A stretch of DNA of 39,194 nt from Actinomycetospora sp. (GCA_029266415.1 JAQSWW010000027.1:1-39194), one strand, 5' to 3'. Positions 17,454 to 25,060 are shown, numbered from the stretch's first letter. Translations and numbers: made by a program. The notes: generated by a model not told the origin, from the sequence alone.

Positions 17454-19217
17454 CTACCCGACGAGATCGCCCGCGCGGTGGACGCGGTTGCGGCCCGCGT
17501 TCTTCGCCGAGTAGAGCGCGCGGTCGGCCTCGCTGAGCAGGGCCTCGCCGTCCCCCGCGTGCTCGGGCAGGCCGGCGACGCCGAACGACGCGGTGACCAG
17601 CTGCTTGTCCCCGCGCCGGAAGTCGGCCTCGACGCGGGCGCGCAGCCGCTCCGCGAGCCGGGCGGCGTCGTCGGGGCCACCGCGGGTGACGAGGATGGCG
17701 AACTCCTCACCGCCGTACCGGTAGGCCGTCTCGCCGTCGCGCATCGCCGTGCGCAGCGTGCTCGCGACCTCCTGGAGCACCACGTCGCCCTGCTGGTGCC
17801 CGTAGCGGTCGTTGAGCTCCTTGAAGTGGTCGAGGTCGAGCATGATCAGCGACATGGGCGCGCCGTGTCGCTTGGCGTTCGCGACGGCCGAGTCGAGGTC
17901 CGCGCCCAGCCGGCGGCGATTGGCCAGCTGCGTCAGCGGGTCGAACTGCGACAGGCGCTCGGTGGCCGCGTGCAGGCGGCTCGCCTCGATCGCCGAGCCG
18001 GACAGGGTCGCGAGCATCTCGACCGCCGAGAGCCGCTGGCCCTCGACCTCGCCCTCCACCGCGTCGTAGCACTCGAGGATGCCGATGACGCGGGCACCGA
18101 CGACCAGCGGCACCGCGACCGCCGGGTCCTCGCCGGTGTCGGGGTCGCCGCGGGAGATCTGGCCGTAGCGCGCCGAGCGCCCGACGACGCCGACCCCGAG
18201 GTGGCAGCTGGTCTGCATCGGCGCGACCGGCCCGCTGTCGGAGTCGTACGCGAGCTCGAGGCCGTTGCCGTCCTCCTCCAGCAGCCACAGCAGCACCCGG
18301 CCGTCGGTGACGGCGACCGCGGCCTGCACGGTGGAGTCGATGACGTAGCGCGTGTTGAGACTGCCCGCGATCTCGCGGGCCATGATCAGGATGGTGCGCA
18401 GCCGGTCGGTCTGCGCCTGGAGCCGCTCGGCCTGGGCCGCGGCCTCCTCGCGCTGGCGGCGCAGCGCCACGGTCATGTCCGCCAGCCCGTCGCGCAGGGC
18501 CACGAGCTCGGCCGACCCGTCGACGGGGTGCGGCGGCGTCAGCTTGCCCTCGCCGATGTCGCGGACGGAGGCGAGCAGGCCGTCGACGGGCGCGACGACG
18601 TGGCGCTGCAGCCGCTGCCGGCCCCGCAGCGCCACCACGAGGGTCGCCACGCCCACCAGCGCGAGGAGCACGCCGACGACCCACTGCGTGATCAGCGAGT
18701 TGCGGTCGGCCGTCTCGATCGCGGCGAGGGTGTCGGCGCGCGTGGCGTCCTTGCGCGCCCGGTAGTCGTCGAAGAGCGCCTTGCCCTGCTTGAGGAAGAG
18801 CTCGACGCCGCCGGGCGGGGGCAGCCGGCGCGCCTGGTCGGCCCACTCGGCGCGCCAGCGCTGCTGGGCCAGCAGGAGGGCCAGCACGTCCTGGCGCAGC
18901 TGGGGCTCCTCGAGGAGGTTCATCATCTGCGAGTCGGCGGCGGCCAGCACGGGCGCGGCGTCGGTGGCCGAGTCGGCGAAGAACTGGTCACCGGTGGCGA
19001 GGTAGCCGCGCAGCGCGGCGTCCGTGTCGAGCATCGCCTGGTGGGAGTCCTCGAGGGCGAGGAGCCCGTTCTGCAGACGCTGGTCGTTGGGGCCGGTGAC
19101 CGCTGCCGACCACACCAGGCGGAACACGACCAGCACGACGATCACGAGGGCGGCGACCGACACCGTGAGGCCCAGGCGCTGGACCTCGTGGATCAGCCTG
19201 GGTGCTCGCCTCACCAA
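17454..19217 (-). CDS. Membrane-bound diguanylate cyclase (CHASE3-like sensor, HAMP, GAF, GGDEF)
   Basis: Predicted to make the second messenger c-di-GMP. The 587-residue protein has a transmembrane helix at about residues 18-40 and an extracytoplasmic CHASE3-like helical sensor (LLALEDSHQAMLDTDAALRG, YLATGDQFF). A second helix follows (WVVGVLLALVGVATLVVAL, ~178-197), then a HAMP linker, a GAF domain (~275-420) and a GGDEF domain (~427-580) with FDPLTQLANRRRL, DLDHFKELNDRYGH and YRYGGEEFAIL. The active site is GGEEF, a functional variant. The inhibitory I-site reads RDGE rather than RxxD, so product feedback may be weak. The TTG at 19217 and GTG at 19214 share a GGAGG; either may start. An inverted repeat lies ~100 nt upstream. 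Confidence 0.92.
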   Translation of the reverse strand: MVRRAPRLIHEVQRLGLTVSVAALVIVVLVVFRLVWSAAVTGPNDQRLQNGLLALEDSHQAMLDTDAALRGYLATGDQFFADSATDAAPVLAAADSQMMNLLEEPQLRQDVLALLLAQQRWRAEWADQARRLPPPGGVELFLKQGKALFDDYRARKDATRADTLAAIETADRNSLITQWVVGVLLALVGVATLVVALRGRQRLQRHVVAPVDGLLASVRDIGEGKLTPPHPVDGSAELVALRDGLADMTVALRRQREEAAAQAERLQAQTDRLRTILIMAREIAGSLNTRYVIDSTVQAAVAVTDGRVLLWLLEEDGNGLELAYDSDSGPVAPMQTSCHLGVGVVGRSARYGQISRGDPDTGEDPAVAVPLVVGARVIGILECYDAVEGEVEGQRLSAVEMLATLSGSAIEASRLHAATERLSQFDPLTQLANRRRLGADLDSAVANAKRHGAPMSLIMLDLDHFKELNDRYGHQQGDVVLQEVASTLRTAMRDGETAYRYGGEEFAILVTRGGPDDAARLAERLRARVEADFRRGDKQLVTASFGVAGLPEHAGDGEALLSEADRALYSAKNAGRNRVHRAGDLVG

Positions 19218-19318
19218 TTTCCGCCCTCCTGGTGCGCCGTGTGTCCACCAGGACCATCAGGTTCGCGGTGCATGACGTTAGCCGCGAGTGGGTACCTCCC
19301 TCTACTTTTCGTACACCA

Positions 19319-19337
19319 GTCATCACTGAGTGATGAC
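19319..19337. promoter_or_regulatory. Perfect inverted repeat upstream of the diguanylate cyclase
   Basis: GTCATCAC-TGA-GTGATGAC, 8-bp perfect arms, lies 102 nt upstream of the cyclase start and 34 nt past the stop of the upstream gene. It looks like a dimeric regulator operator; a terminator is less likely because the stem is short and AT-rich. Confidence 0.5.
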
Positions 19338-19370
19338 GAAAGGGCTTTCGCTCGCGGAGGGTGACCTTCG

Positions 19371-19952
19371 TCAGGCGGACAGGCCGGGGCGCGAGCGGTC
19401 GGTCGGGAGCCGCAGGACACGGGTGCCGTCCCCGCCCGTCAGCCGCTCCCGCACCAGGCGCTGCGCGGCGGCCGCCGCGCGCACCTCCTCCGGCGCGACG
19501 CGGTGGGCGTCCTGGGTGGCGACGAGCGCGGCGATGGCGGCCTGGTTCGCGTCCTCGACCGCCGTGCCGCCCTCGACCGGGACGGCCACGACGGGCACGT
19601 CGCGCCACACCGCCGCCTGGGTGGCGGCCAGCGCCGTCGGCGAACCGCCGCGCACGAGGACCGCGGCGGGCCGGTCGTCGGCGACGAGGGCGTCGACACG
19701 CGGCAGCAGCGCGGCCACCTCGGGCACGGGGCCGGCGGCGGGCGTCTCGACCAGCAGGACGCGGCCGGCGAGGGCGCCGAGGTCGTCGAGCACCTCGTCG
19801 ACGGCCATCGGGTCCGGACCGGTGGCGACGAGCACCGGGCGGACCTCGGGGTCGCGGATCGCCAGCGGGGCGAACGCGGCGGCGTCCTCGGCGGACGCGA
19901 CGACGACGAACAGTTCGGGGAGGGGGAGCTCGCCCTGCTCACGCGCAGTCAT
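19371..19952 (-). CDS. Half-length UDP-GlcNAc 2-epimerase-like protein
   Basis: A 193-residue protein resembling only the N-terminal Rossmann-like half of WecB-type UDP-N-acetylglucosamine 2-epimerases. LFVVVASAEDAAAFAPLA aligns in pattern with their N-terminal strand and helix, and DRPAAVLVRGGSPTALAATQ with the PDLVLVHGDTTTTLAAAL motif. The second sugar-nucleotide-binding half, which carries most catalytic residues, is absent, so epimerase activity is unlikely; it could be a regulatory or nucleotide-sensing remnant. The sequence ends cleanly at a stop, with no in-frame remnant of the missing half seen downstream. The ATG at 19952 has a strong GGAGGAGG. It is upstream of the diguanylate cyclase on the same strand with a 153-nt gap. 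Confidence 0.65.
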   Translation of the reverse strand: MTAREQGELPLPELFVVVASAEDAAAFAPLAIRDPEVRPVLVATGPDPMAVDEVLDDLGALAGRVLLVETPAAGPVPEVAALLPRVDALVADDRPAAVLVRGGSPTALAATQAAVWRDVPVVAVPVEGGTAVEDANQAAIAALVATQDAHRVAPEEVRAAAAAQRLVRERLTGGDGTRVLRLPTDRSRPGLSA

Positions 19953-20168
19953 GGCGGCCTCCTCCGAGGGGGTCCTGGCGCCCATGGCGCTGACCAGCCA
20001 ACACGACGCGCACGCCCAGCAGGAAGGCGCACCGGTGGATCTACCCCGACGACGCAACCGGCGGTGACGCACGGTCCGATCCAGTCGCGCCCAACCCGTG
20101 ATCAAGTCGTGATCGAGCGGTGAACCACACTGCTGTGATTGCTGACGGTGCCCGGGTCCAGGTGCCCG

Positions 20169-20197
20169 CTGAGAGCCTGCGGAGCGCCGTGTAAGCT
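20169..20197 (+). promoter_or_regulatory. Likely promoter of tRNA-Gly
   Basis: CTGAGA (20169-20174) and TAAGCT (20192-20197) with a 17-nt spacer lie 14 nt upstream of the mature tRNA 5' end. The remaining upstream stretch (19953-20168) shows no other gene. Confidence 0.45.
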
Positions 20198-20211
20198 CCC
20201 GGACGGCACGC

Positions 20212-20285
20212 GCGAGTGTAGTTCAATGGTAGAACATCAGCTTCCCAAGCTGAGAACGCGGGTTCGATTCCCGTCACTCGCTCCA
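20212..20285 (+). tRNA. tRNA-Gly (anticodon CCC)
   Basis: Complete cloverleaf. The acceptor stem GCGAGTG (20212-20218) pairs with CACTCGC (20275-20281). The D-arm contains AGTTCAATGGTAGAAC. The anticodon stem TCAGC/GCTGA closes the loop TTCCCAA with anticodon CCC, reading GGG glycine codons. The T-arm CGGGTTCGATTCCCG is canonical, and a CCA end appears encoded at 20283-20285. Confidence 0.97.
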
Positions 20286-20306
20286 CACCTGTTCTCTCAG
20301 GTCAGA

Positions 20307-20336
20307 GGCCCGTCGTCCGATCTCCGGAGGCGGGCC
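20307..20336 (+). terminator. Possible terminator of tRNA-Gly
   Basis: GGCCCG (20307-20312) and CGGGCC (20331-20336) form a 6-bp stem with a loop that has further self-pairing (TCCG/CGGA), about 21 nt after the tRNA. There is no T-run. Confidence 0.4.
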
Positions 20337-20388
20337 GTCGTCAGCGGTCGGCGTGCCGAGCGGTAGGGCCTCGCCCCGAGGAGGGCGC

Positions 20389-20874
20389 TCACCGCGCCTC
20401 GGTGGTCGGTACCGGACCGAGCATCTCGATGCCGTGGCGCTCCGCGACCGCCAGCACGTCCTCCATCGTCGGCGGACCGTCGGCCGCCAGCGCCGCCGCC
20501 GCGCGCGAGAACCCCTCCATCAGGCCGCCGGGCGCGTGCACACCGAACGCCACCGCCTCCTGCGCGGACTCGTTGCGGATCGTGTGCGGGGTGTCGCCGG
20601 CCATCGTCACCGTCTCGCCGGCGCCGGCCACCCGGCGCCTCGTCCGCCCGTCGGTGTCCGTGATGTAGAAGGTCATCTCCCCGGCCAGCACCCGGTAGAC
20701 CTCGCTGGGCGCGTGCCGGTGCATCACCGGTGGGCCGCCGCCCGGTGCCATCCGGAGCTCGACGGCGAACAGGTCACCGCCCGTGGCCGCCGTGCCGGCG
20801 AGCACGGTGATCTCGTCGTTCCCCACGCGGAGGGTCTCGAGGGCGGGCGGATCTTCGACAGGTAGCATGTCCAT
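20389..20874 (-). CDS. Single-domain cupin protein
   Basis: A 161-residue protein with one beta-barrel cupin domain. The first metal-binding motif is MHRHAPSEVYRVLAGEMTFYI (His, His and Glu) and the second is PHTIRNES. Such proteins bind a metal and small molecules; the substrate is unknown. The ATG at 20874 lacks a Shine-Dalgarno and follows a minus-strand promoter TTGACA-N18-TACCGT by 6 nt, indicating a leaderless mRNA. It is divergent from a MarR regulator, and one of two matching operators lies exactly within its promoter spacer, so it is probably regulated by that MarR protein. Confidence 0.85.
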   Translation of the reverse strand: MDMLPVEDPPALETLRVGNDEITVLAGTAATGGDLFAVELRMAPGGGPPVMHRHAPSEVYRVLAGEMTFYITDTDGRTRRRVAGAGETVTMAGDTPHTIRNESAQEAVAFGVHAPGGLMEGFSRAAAALAADGPPTMEDVLAVAERHGIEMLGPVPTTEAR

Positions 20875-20901
20875 GTTCGAACGGTAGACAGGTGGCTTGT
20901 C
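20857..20901. promoter_or_regulatory. Two 15-bp palindromic operators between cupin and marR genes
   Basis: GACAGGTAGCATGTC (20857-20871) and GACAGGTGGCTTGTC (20887-20901) share 13 of 15 bases and start exactly 30 bp apart. They overlap the start of the cupin gene and the region just upstream of the marR start, fitting autoregulation plus control of the cupin gene. Confidence 0.75.
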
Positions 20902-20910
20902 TGATGTCAA
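20881..20910 (-). promoter_or_regulatory. Cupin gene promoter, leaderless
   Basis: On the minus strand, -35 TTGACA (20905-20910), 18-nt spacer, -10 TACCGT (20881-20886), then 6 nt to the ATG at 20874. The -35 is a perfect consensus. Confidence 0.65.
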
Positions 20911-21374
20911 CGCGGATCCCCGTGCTCGCCGGACGCGAGCGTCCCCACAACCTGGTGGTGCAGCTGCGCGAGGCCTTCACCGCGCTCAACGACCTGGTCG
21001 TCCCCCGCCTGGTCGAGCACGGCTTCACCGACTTCCGGGCCGCGCACGGGGCGGTGTTCCAGTACCTCGACGACACGGGCACGACGGTGAGCACGCTGGC
21101 CACGCGCGCGCAGATGACCAAGCAGGCCATGGCCGAGCTGGTGGCCCATCTCGAACGCAGCGGCTACGTCGTCCGGGTGCCCGACCCCGACGACCGGCGC
21201 GCCAAGCGTGTCCTGCCGACCGAGCGCGGTCGCGACGTCATCGCGGTGGCCCAACGGCTCGCCCCGGAGATCGAGGAGCGCGTGGAACGCCTCCTCGGCC
21301 CGGCCCGGCTCACCGCGCTGAGGGCCGACCTCGAGGCGATCCGCTCGGAGTTCGCCGGCGCCACCCGGGAGTGA
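20904..21374 (+). CDS. MarR-family transcriptional regulator
   Basis: A 156-residue dimeric winged-helix repressor. The core runs from AFTALNDLVVPRLVEHGFTD through the recognition region MTKQAMAELVAHLERSGYV and the wing DPDDRRAKRVLPTERG, all typical of MarR proteins that respond to phenolic or other small ligands. The ligand is unknown. The ATG at 20904 is preferred to the GTG at 20892, which lies inside the operator. It is divergent from the cupin gene and overlaps the following acetyltransferase by 4 nt (GTGA), so the acetyltransferase belongs to the same regulated unit. Confidence 0.9.
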   Translation: MSTRIPVLAGRERPHNLVVQLREAFTALNDLVVPRLVEHGFTDFRAAHGAVFQYLDDTGTTVSTLATRAQMTKQAMAELVAHLERSGYVVRVPDPDDRRAKRVLPTERGRDVIAVAQRLAPEIEERVERLLGPARLTALRADLEAIRSEFAGATRE

Positions 21375-21916
21375 CAGCGCCGGCGCGCTCGGCCACCCTG
21401 CCCCTCGTGCTCGTCCGACGAGAGGGCCCCGACGACGTCGCCGCGGTCCGCGCGGTGGTCGGCGCAGCCTTCCCCACGCCCGGCGGCGCCGCCGAGCCGG
21501 TGGAGGTCGGCCTGCTCGAGGCGCTGCGTGCCGACCCCGGGTGGCTGAGGCGGTTCTCCCTGGTCGCGTGCGTGGCCGACGAGCTCGTCGGGCACGTGGT
21601 CGCCACCCGCGGGGACGTCGACGGGCACCCCGCCCTCGGCCTCGGCCCGATCGCCGTGCGGCCCGACCGGCAGGCCCGGGGTGTCGGCACGGCGCTGCTG
21701 CACGCCGTGCTCGGCGCCGCGGAGGCCCGCGACGAGGTGCTCGTCGCCCTGCTCGGCGAGCCGGCGTTCTACGGGCGCTTCGGGTTCCGACCGTCGACCG
21801 AGCACGGGGTGGCCCCGCCCGACCCCTCGTGGGGCGGGTACTTCCAGGTCCGGGCCCTGACGCCGGGGACGCCGCGCGGCACCTTCCGCTACGCCGCGCC
21901 GTTCGCCGCCCTCTGA
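21371..21916 (+). CDS. GNAT-family N-acetyltransferase (YhbS-like)
   Basis: A 181-residue protein predicted to transfer acetyl from acetyl-CoA to an unknown amine. The fold is recognisable from VRREGPDDVAAVRAVVGAAF at the N-terminus. The acetyl-CoA binding motif A is LGPIAVRPDRQARGVGTALL, and the YhbS-type motif EPAFYGRFGF is followed by a C-terminal strand pair. It is translationally coupled to marR through a GTGA overlap. A strong hairpin after the stop separates it from the convergent AHSA1 gene. Confidence 0.88.
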   Translation: MTAPARSATLPLVLVRREGPDDVAAVRAVVGAAFPTPGGAAEPVEVGLLEALRADPGWLRRFSLVACVADELVGHVVATRGDVDGHPALGLGPIAVRPDRQARGVGTALLHAVLGAAEARDEVLVALLGEPAFYGRFGFRPSTEHGVAPPDPSWGGYFQVRALTPGTPRGTFRYAAPFAAL

Positions 21917-21959
21917 GACCCAGCGCACCCCTCGACGTCGGCGGCGTCCACGGCGCCGT

Positions 21960-21995
21960 CCTGCCCGGCCGGTCGTCGCGGACCGGCCGGGCAGG
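21960..21995. terminator. Bidirectional terminator hairpin between GNAT and AHSA1 genes
   Basis: A perfect 15-bp stem (left arm starts CCTGCCCGGCC at 21960) around a 6-nt loop GTCGCG lies between two convergent genes, the classic location for a shared GC-rich terminator in actinobacteria. It ends 5 nt before the AHSA1 stop codon. Confidence 0.75.
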
Positions 21996-22000
21996 GGCCG

Positions 22001-22483
22001 CTACCCGGCGGCGAGCAGCTCGTCGAGCTGCTCGTAGCCCTCGCGCACCCCGATCTCCATGCCGCTCGAGAGCATCCCGTCGCGGGCCTCGACCGAGTCG
22101 AACTGGGACCGGTTCTCGAGACGGGTCCGCCCGTTCCCGAGGTCGACGAGCGTCATCGTCTCCAGGCTCACCGAGTCCGGGAAGCCCTCGAAGGTGAAGG
22201 TCTGGACGATCCGCTCGTTCGGCCGGACCTCGTGGAAGGAGCCGTAGAACACGTACTCGCCGCTGTCGTCGCGGTGGGTGTAGCGGTAGGCGCCGCCGGT
22301 CTGCGCGTCGTAACGGTCGATCTCCATGCGCAGGCCCCGCGGGCCGAGCCAGCGCTTGACCAGGTCGGGCTCGACGTGGGCGCGGAAGACCTTCTCGGGC
22401 GGGGCGTCGAACTCGCGGGTGATCAGGATGGTCGGCGTCGTGGGGTCGGCGCTGATCGTGGTCTCGCGGGTCGTGGTGTTCAT
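22001..22483 (-). CDS. SRPBCC/AHSA1 (Hsp90 ATPase activator-like) domain protein
   Basis: A 160-residue START-like small-ligand-binding protein. The family pattern is clear: ITREFDAPPEKVFRAHVEPD, KRWLGPRGLRMEIDRYD, GGAYRYTHRD, and the C-terminal helix DGMLSSGMEIGVREGYEQLDELL. The ligand is unknown. The ATG at 22483 has GAGGAG upstream and shares one base with the stop of the ArsR gene (TGATG), so the two are translationally coupled. ArsR-AHSA1 pairs of this type are common in actinobacteria; the regulator presumably controls both. Confidence 0.92.
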   Translation of the reverse strand: MNTTTRETTISADPTTPTILITREFDAPPEKVFRAHVEPDLVKRWLGPRGLRMEIDRYDAQTGGAYRYTHRDDSGEYVFYGSFHEVRPNERIVQTFTFEGFPDSVSLETMTLVDLGNGRTRLENRSQFDSVEARDGMLSSGMEIGVREGYEQLDELLAAG

Positions 22484-22836
22484 CAGGAAGCTCCTCGTTC
22501 GTCGGGTCGGGTCTGGTCGGCGTCCATCTCGGCGAGCACGTCGTCGAGACGGCGGTAGCGCTCCTCGGCCTGGCGCCGGTAGCGCTCGATCCACTTGGTC
22601 ATCAGGTCGAAGACCTCCGCCTCGAGGTGGACCGGCCGGCGCTGCGCCTGGCGCGTGCGACTGACGAGTCCCGCCTCCTCCAGCACCTTGAGGTGCTTGG
22701 ACACCGCCTGGAGGCTGACGTCGTAGGGCTCGGCGAGCTCATTGACGCCGGCGTCCGCGACGGCGAGGCGGGCCACCATGTCGCGCCGGATGGGGTCGGC
22801 GAGGGCCGAGAACACCCGGTTGAGCTGGTCGTCCAC
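22483..22836 (-). CDS. ArsR/SmtB-family winged-helix regulator
   Basis: A 117-residue dimeric repressor: VFSALADPIRRDMVARLA, the recognition helix region VSLQAVSKHLKVLEEAGLV, the wing SRTRQAQRRPVHLE, and a C-terminal dimer helix of charged residues. No obvious metal-binding Cys motif (CVC) is present, as in other ArsR proteins paired with AHSA1 domains. The GTG at 22836 has AAGGAG 5 nt upstream. A promoter with -35 TTGAAC (22893-22898), a 17-nt spacer and -10 TACCGT (22870-22875) is flanked by two operator-like palindromes, suggesting autorepression. Confidence 0.92.
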   Translation of the reverse strand: MDDQLNRVFSALADPIRRDMVARLAVADAGVNELAEPYDVSLQAVSKHLKVLEEAGLVSRTRQAQRRPVHLEAEVFDLMTKWIERYRRQAEERYRRLDDVLAEMDADQTRPDERGAS

Positions 22837-22848
22837 GGCGACTCCTTG

Positions 22849-22866
22849 TTCAACCTTGCGGTTGAA
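22849..22866. promoter_or_regulatory. ArsR operator 1
   Basis: TTCAACC-TTGC-GGTTGAA, a perfect inverted repeat between the -10 and the ribosome binding site of the arsR-AHSA1 operon. It matches the TTCAACC/GGTTGAA pattern expected for this regulator subgroup. Confidence 0.75.
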
Positions 22867-22893
22867 AGAACGGTAGCGCGGTCGATCCCGGTG

Positions 22894-22911
22894 TTCAACC
22901 CCTGAGTTGAC
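22894..22911. promoter_or_regulatory. ArsR operator 2 overlapping the -35
   Basis: TTCAAC and GTTGA half-sites separated by 6 nt overlap the proposed -35 (22893-22898). The palindrome is imperfect but shares the half-site of operator 1. Confidence 0.55.
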
Positions 22912-22960
22912 GACGGGTGCGGCGTGGCGAGTGTCCCGCCCACACCCGAGGATCACGACC

Positions 22961-23899
22961 ATGACCGACTCCCGCATCGACCCCGAGATCGCCGCGGCCG
23001 TGGCGCAGCTGGAGGCCGACGGCTGGCTGCCGATGACCCGCGACGACGTGGGCGAGGCGCGCCGGGTCTACCGCGAGCTGGCGCTGGCGCGCCGCGGGGA
23101 CACCGTCGCCACGGTCGGGTCGGTGCACGACGACGTCGTCGTCGGCCTGCCCGGCACCGACGCCGACGTCGCCGTGCGCGTCTACGAGCCGGCCGGCGAG
23201 CAGGCGGCGATCACGGTGGTCTGGCTGCACGGCGGCGGATGGGTGCTCGGCGACCTCGACACCGGGGACGCCTCGGCCCGGCGCGTGTGCGCGCACCTCG
23301 GCGCGACGGTGGTCTCCGTCGACTACCGGCTCGCGCCCGAGCACCCGCACCCGGCGCCGCTGACCGACGCGCACGCCGCCCTGCGCTGGGCCGCGGCGGG
23401 GCGCCCGTCCGACCGGCTCGTGGTCGGCGGCGACAGCGCGGGCGGTGGGCTGGCCGCGGGGGCGGCCCTGCTCGCCCGCGACTTCGGCCCGCGGCTCGAC
23501 GCGCAGCTGCTGCTCTACCCCGGCCTCGACCCGTCGATGAGCCGGCCGTCGATGATCGAGAACGCCGACGGCCCGTTCCTCACCCGCGCCGACCTCGTGT
23601 GGTTCTGGGAGCGCTACCTGCCCGACCCCGCGCTGCGCCGCGACCCCTCCGTGGCGCCGGGCGAGGCCGACGACCTCGACGGCCTCGCCCCGGCGGTCGT
23701 CGCCACGGCCGAGCTCGACCCCCTGCGCGACGAGGGCCGGGCACACGCCGACGCGCTCGAGGCCGCCGGCGTCGCGGTCAGGCGGCTGGAGGGGACCGGG
23801 CTGGTGCACGGGTGGTTCGGGCTGGGCGCGGCGTCGAGCGCCGCCCGCGCGGAGGGCGACCGTGCCCTCGACGCGCTGCGGGAACTGCTCGCGGGCTGA
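22961..23899 (+). CDS. Alpha/beta hydrolase, hormone-sensitive-lipase-type esterase
   Basis: A 312-residue carboxylesterase of family IV. The oxyanion-hole motif is VVWLHGGGWVLGD, the nucleophile elbow is VVGGDSAGGGLAAGA, the Asp is probably in TAELDPLRDEG and the His in GLVHGWFG, completing the catalytic triad. It should hydrolyse short-chain acyl esters; the natural substrate is unknown. The ATG at 22961 has GAGG about 10 nt upstream. It is divergent from arsR with the second ArsR-like operator 50-67 nt upstream, so it may share that control. Confidence 0.92.
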   Translation: MTDSRIDPEIAAAVAQLEADGWLPMTRDDVGEARRVYRELALARRGDTVATVGSVHDDVVVGLPGTDADVAVRVYEPAGEQAAITVVWLHGGGWVLGDLDTGDASARRVCAHLGATVVSVDYRLAPEHPHPAPLTDAHAALRWAAAGRPSDRLVVGGDSAGGGLAAGAALLARDFGPRLDAQLLLYPGLDPSMSRPSMIENADGPFLTRADLVWFWERYLPDPALRRDPSVAPGEADDLDGLAPAVVATAELDPLRDEGRAHADALEAAGVAVRRLEGTGLVHGWFGLGAASSAARAEGDRALDALRELLAG

Positions 23900-24214
23900 A
23901 GCCCCGACACGCCGGACCCGCCCGGTGGCGTCCCTCTGCGCTGAAGGGTCCACGGCCCCGGCGCGCGCCCCGACCCGCTGGGCGCCCCGACCGCTCGCCG
24001 CCCGACGGGCCGCCCGTCGCCCGCCACGCGCCGCTCGCGGGGCGCGCGCGTGCGCCTCCGCGCACGGCTACCGCCCGCCGGACCTCTCGCCGCCACGACA
24101 CGGGGACGCGGCCGTCGCGGGGCCTCCCGGGCCGCCGAGGGCCGCGAGGTCCTCCTCCGCCAGCTCGCTATGTTGCGACGGTCCGATCACGGAATGGTCA
24201 CGACGAGGAGCGAG
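23900..24214. other. Intergenic region before the SLT-domain gene
   Basis: 315 nt of very GC-rich sequence. TATGTT at 24170-24175 could be a -10. I looked for a c-di-AMP (ydaO) riboswitch, which often precedes actinobacterial wall-lytic genes, and did not see its conserved motifs. No RNA gene or repeat was recognised. Confidence 0.4.
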
Positions 24215-25060
24215 GTGGCGGTGGGACGACACGGGCGGGACGGCCACGGTCCGCGGACCTCCCCGGTCGACCTCGGTGCACCCCGTGCACACCGTGACAC
24301 CCGACGCACGACCTCCCGCATCCGTGGCGGGTCCGGCTCGGTCCTCGTCGCCGCCGTCGCCGCGGGTGCCGTGCTCCCCGCGGTCCAGACGCTCGGCACG
24401 CACGTCGCCGACGCCGAGGCGCCGCGGGCCGCCGCGCCGGAGCCCGCCACCGCGGCGCTCGCGCTGGCGTCCCGGCACCGCACCGCCGGCGCCGTCGCCT
24501 CGGTCAGCCCCGTGACGCTGCCCGCGTCGACCGCCCGGACGGCCTCCTCGTCCTCCGACGACGGGCCGAGCGCCGGGGACGACACCGACGTCTCCGCGCT
24601 GCTCAAGTCGATGGAGGTCACGCGCGAGAACGGGCCGCTGGAGTTCGGGCGGCCCTACGAGGCCGGCAACGAGCGCACGCTCGACGGGCAGATCGCCCGC
24701 GCCCTGGGCCTCATGGGCCTGCCGCAGCGCCTGGCCCCCGGCGTCAAGAAGATCATCATGCGGGAGTCGACGGGCGACCCGGACGCGGTCAACAACTGGG
24801 ACTCCAACGCCGCCGCGGGCACGCCGTCGAAGGGGCTCATGCAGCTCATCGACACGACGTACCGCAACGCGGTGCTGCCCGAGCTGGCCGACCGCGGCAT
24901 CTTCGACCCGGTCGCCAACATCACCGCCGGCGTCCGCACCATGATCGCGAACCACAGCATCGACGACGTCGCGGCCGGCGGCCTGCGCAACTCGTCGGGC
25001 GACTACATCGGCTACGGCGGCGCGGCGATCCCCGACGACGGCCTGGGCCTCGCCGACTGA
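24215..25060 (+). CDS. Secreted or membrane-anchored lytic transglycosylase (SLT domain) protein
   Basis: A 281-residue protein with a long basic N-terminus, a hydrophobic helix (VLVAAVAAGAVLPAVQTLG), a ~100-residue Ala/Ser/Thr-rich spacer, and a C-terminal SLT domain. The putative catalytic Glu is in IIMRESTGD, with NSNAAAG-like and KGLMQLIDTTY motifs and the FDPVANITAGVRTM signature. It should cleave peptidoglycan glycan strands outside the membrane. The start is uncertain: GTG 24215 follows GAGGAG by 4 nt, and ATG 24194 or GTG 24221 are possible. It is followed by an SDR gene 19 nt downstream. Confidence 0.85.
   Translation: MAVGRHGRDGHGPRTSPVDLGAPRAHRDTRRTTSRIRGGSGSVLVAAVAAGAVLPAVQTLGTHVADAEAPRAAAPEPATAALALASRHRTAGAVASVSPVTLPASTARTASSSSDDGPSAGDDTDVSALLKSMEVTRENGPLEFGRPYEAGNERTLDGQIARALGLMGLPQRLAPGVKKIIMRESTGDPDAVNNWDSNAAAGTPSKGLMQLIDTTYRNAVLPELADRGIFDPVANITAGVRTMIANHSIDDVAAGGLRNSSGDYIGYGGAAIPDDGLGLAD

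Noticed and set aside
20212-20285. tRNA-Gly as an integration site for the T4SS locus
   Set aside because: No second copy of the tRNA 3' end and no integrase are seen, and the tRNA is 6.5 kb away beyond housekeeping genes.
20139-20366. Short plus-strand ORF containing SSMVEHQLPKLRTRVRFPS
   Set aside because: This is the well-known spurious translation of a tRNA gene; the tRNA-Gly cloverleaf lies here.
23900-24214. c-di-AMP riboswitch upstream of the SLT gene
   Set aside because: The gene type made this plausible, but the conserved ydaO core motifs could not be found.
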